The position numbers and the translations under genes are program-made. A stretch of DNA of 64,000 nt from Pseudomonadota bacterium (GTDB taxonomy: Bacteria; Pseudomonadota; Gammaproteobacteria; Burkholderiales; Burkholderiaceae_E): assembly GCA_023389055.1 (NCBI GenBank), contig JAEWFA010000065.1, positions 1-64,000 on the forward strand, written 5' to 3'. A model generated the notes under the pieces. The model did not search any database and was not told where the DNA came from. It saw only the letters and a list, made by a program, of their open reading frames with translations. Below are positions 63,069 to 64,000 of the stretch, piece after piece; position 1 is the first letter of the stretch; each line of letters begins with the position of its first letter.

Positions 63069-63752
63069 ATGACGCACCCGGCGCCTATTTTGTGGCTCGC
63101 CGGCCTTCTGGCCGCGGCGGCGCTGGTCGAAGCCATTCGACGAGTCCACTGGGCGATGCTGCCGCGAGATCGCGTGACGTGGGCGCTCGCTACCGTCGCG
63201 CTGCTGATTGCGCGTCAAGCAACGGTGACGATGCCCGGCGACTTTCCACTGCAGTACGTCGGCACGGCGTGGTTGACGTTGCTGCTCGGTTATCCGCGCG
63301 CGGTCGTGTCGGTCACGATGGTTACGACCATCGAGGTACTGCTCGGTGCGCGCCCGGCGGCTACCCTCGGCTTGGACGTCCTGCTGTTCGCCGTCGCACC
63401 GGCATGGTTGATGTGGGCGCTCGCTAGCGGCTGTCGCCGCCTGCTGCCGCCGAACCCGTTCGTCTTCCTGATCGGCGTCGGCTTCCTCGGCCTGTTCGCT
63501 TCCTATGCGCTGCCACTGCTCGCCGCTGCAACGATCGACGCGCTGGCGCTGGTGCTGCCGCCGGGCGCCGGTGGCGCCCACGCCGCGTCGGCGCACGCGC
63601 TCGAGCAGCACCTTCGGCTCGCACTGCCCTACGCGCTGCTGCTGTCGGCCGGCGAAGCCTGGCTCGAAGGCATGCTCACCACGCTGCTCGTCGTGTTCGC
63701 GCCGCGCAGCGTGCGGTTGTTCGACGAAGCCTACTATCTGGCCCGACGCTGA
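63069..63752 (+). CDS. CbiM-like energy-coupling-factor membrane protein
   Basis: A 227-residue membrane protein with about six hydrophobic segments. The final LEGMLTTLLVVFAPRSVRLFDEAYYL stretch resembles the C-terminus of a group of ECF-type permeases annotated as CbiM-like (cobalt or nickel uptake). The N-terminal metal-binding Met-His motif of true CbiM is not obvious, so substrate is uncertain. The ATG at 63069 has no clear ribosome site; a TTG at 63060 is an alternative. It follows pdxA by 21 bp. Confidence 0.55.
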   Translation: MTHPAPILWLAGLLAAAALVEAIRRVHWAMLPRDRVTWALATVALLIARQATVTMPGDFPLQYVGTAWLTLLLGYPRAVVSVTMVTTIEVLLGARPAATLGLDVLLFAVAPAWLMWALASGCRRLLPPNPFVFLIGVGFLGLFASYALPLLAAATIDALALVLPPGAGGAHAASAHALEQHLRLALPYALLLSAGEAWLEGMLTTLLVVFAPRSVRLFDEAYYLARR

Positions 63753-63761
63753 TCGGCCGAC

Positions 63762-64000
63762 TCAACCGGCCAGGCGTTCCTCGAACCGCTTCTTCGTCTG
63801 TTCCAGCGCGCCGGGCAATCGCGGCGCGAGGCGCTCGAACAACTCGCCGTGCAACCGGAACTCGTGCTTCCAGGCCTGGCGATCGATCGACGTGATCCGT
63901 TCGTAGGCCTCGCGCGAGAACGACAGGCCGTCCCAGTGCACGTCGTCGTAGCGCGGACTCGTTCCGAACACGTGCTCGAAGCCGTCGGCGCGACCTTCGA
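63762..64000 (-). CDS. pckG: Phosphoenolpyruvate carboxykinase (GTP), C-terminal end, cut by window edge
   Basis: About 78 C-terminal codons are visible: FEHVFGTSPRYDDVHWDGL, then SFSREAYERITSIDRQAWK, and HGELFERLAPRLPGALEQ. This is the tail of GTP-dependent PEP carboxykinase (oxaloacetate to PEP). The rest lies beyond the right edge, so the catalytic site is not seen. It converges on the CbiM-like gene. Confidence 0.8.
   Translation of the reverse strand, partial: EGRADGFEHVFGTSPRYDDVHWDGLSFSREAYERITSIDRQAWKHEFRLHGELFERLAPRLPGALEQTKKRFEERLAG

Overview
The window is 64 kb of GC-rich chromosome (very strong G/C third-position bias) from a betaproteobacterium, most likely a member of the Burkholderiales or a close relative. 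The grounds are the ori-proximal order mnmG-rsmG-parA-parB-atpIBEFHAGDC, the hemE-priA pair, a polyhydroxyalkanoate-type phasin, a UbiD-TRAP transport cluster and GTP-type PEP carboxykinase. I found no rRNA or tRNA gene, insertion sequence, prophage or CRISPR array. Nearly all of the sequence is ordinary core or catabolic genes, tightly packed, with divergent promoters between blocks.

Layout. 1-2602 (minus): branched-chain 2-oxoacid dehydrogenase operon bkdA1-bkdA2-bkdB, with bkdB running off the left edge. 2784-3784 (plus): a DUF302 protein and a flavodoxin-fold quinone reductase, followed by a stranded C-terminal piece of a peptide ABC-transporter ATPase. 4064-8656 (minus): an AraC-type regulator, hemE and priA, with DnaA-box-like sequences between hemE and priA. 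8744-11353: folE, a phasin-like gene and a YqjD/YqjE-like membrane operon. 11404-16142: ilvD, a small Cys-rich metal-binding protein, a secreted basic protein, a BASS-type transporter and a PEP-mutase-family enzyme. 16181-21730: a nitronate monooxygenase facing a ubiD-dctP-dctQ-dctM operon. 21963-24670: a DNA-repair pair (exonuclease plus ATP-dependent ligase). 24706-28833: a methyltransferase and a MarR-EmrA-EmrB efflux operon. 28972-33770: assorted envelope and regulatory genes (Met-rich Spy-like protein, nucleoside-recognition permease, XRE regulator, YceI, host-attachment-like protein). 33947-37851: an iron-type ABC importer. 37916-43731: an RND tripartite efflux pump. 43886-51162: the complete F1Fo ATP synthase operon. 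51245-55661: parB, parA, rsmG, mnmG. 55891-61933: a DUF2892 protein and a minus-strand catabolic run (mmsA, sugE, a semialdehyde dehydrogenase, a zinc alcohol dehydrogenase, lhgO). 62052-64000: pdxA, a CbiM-like membrane protein and the 3' end of pckG.

Chromosome maintenance is well represented. ParA and ParB are encoded next to two near-consensus parS sites (55776-55791 and 57288-57303), and the atp operon has a good sigma-70 promoter directly downstream of parB.

The most unusual signal is a pair of intergenic elements, at 20314-20409 (dctQ/dctM) and 44323-44493 (atpD/atpC). Each is built from four imperfect GTGAAGG heptamers, a core of unrelated sequence, and four inverted heptamers. In both places the element supplies the stop codon of the upstream gene and ends just before the downstream gene. 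I do not recognise this as a named repeat family.
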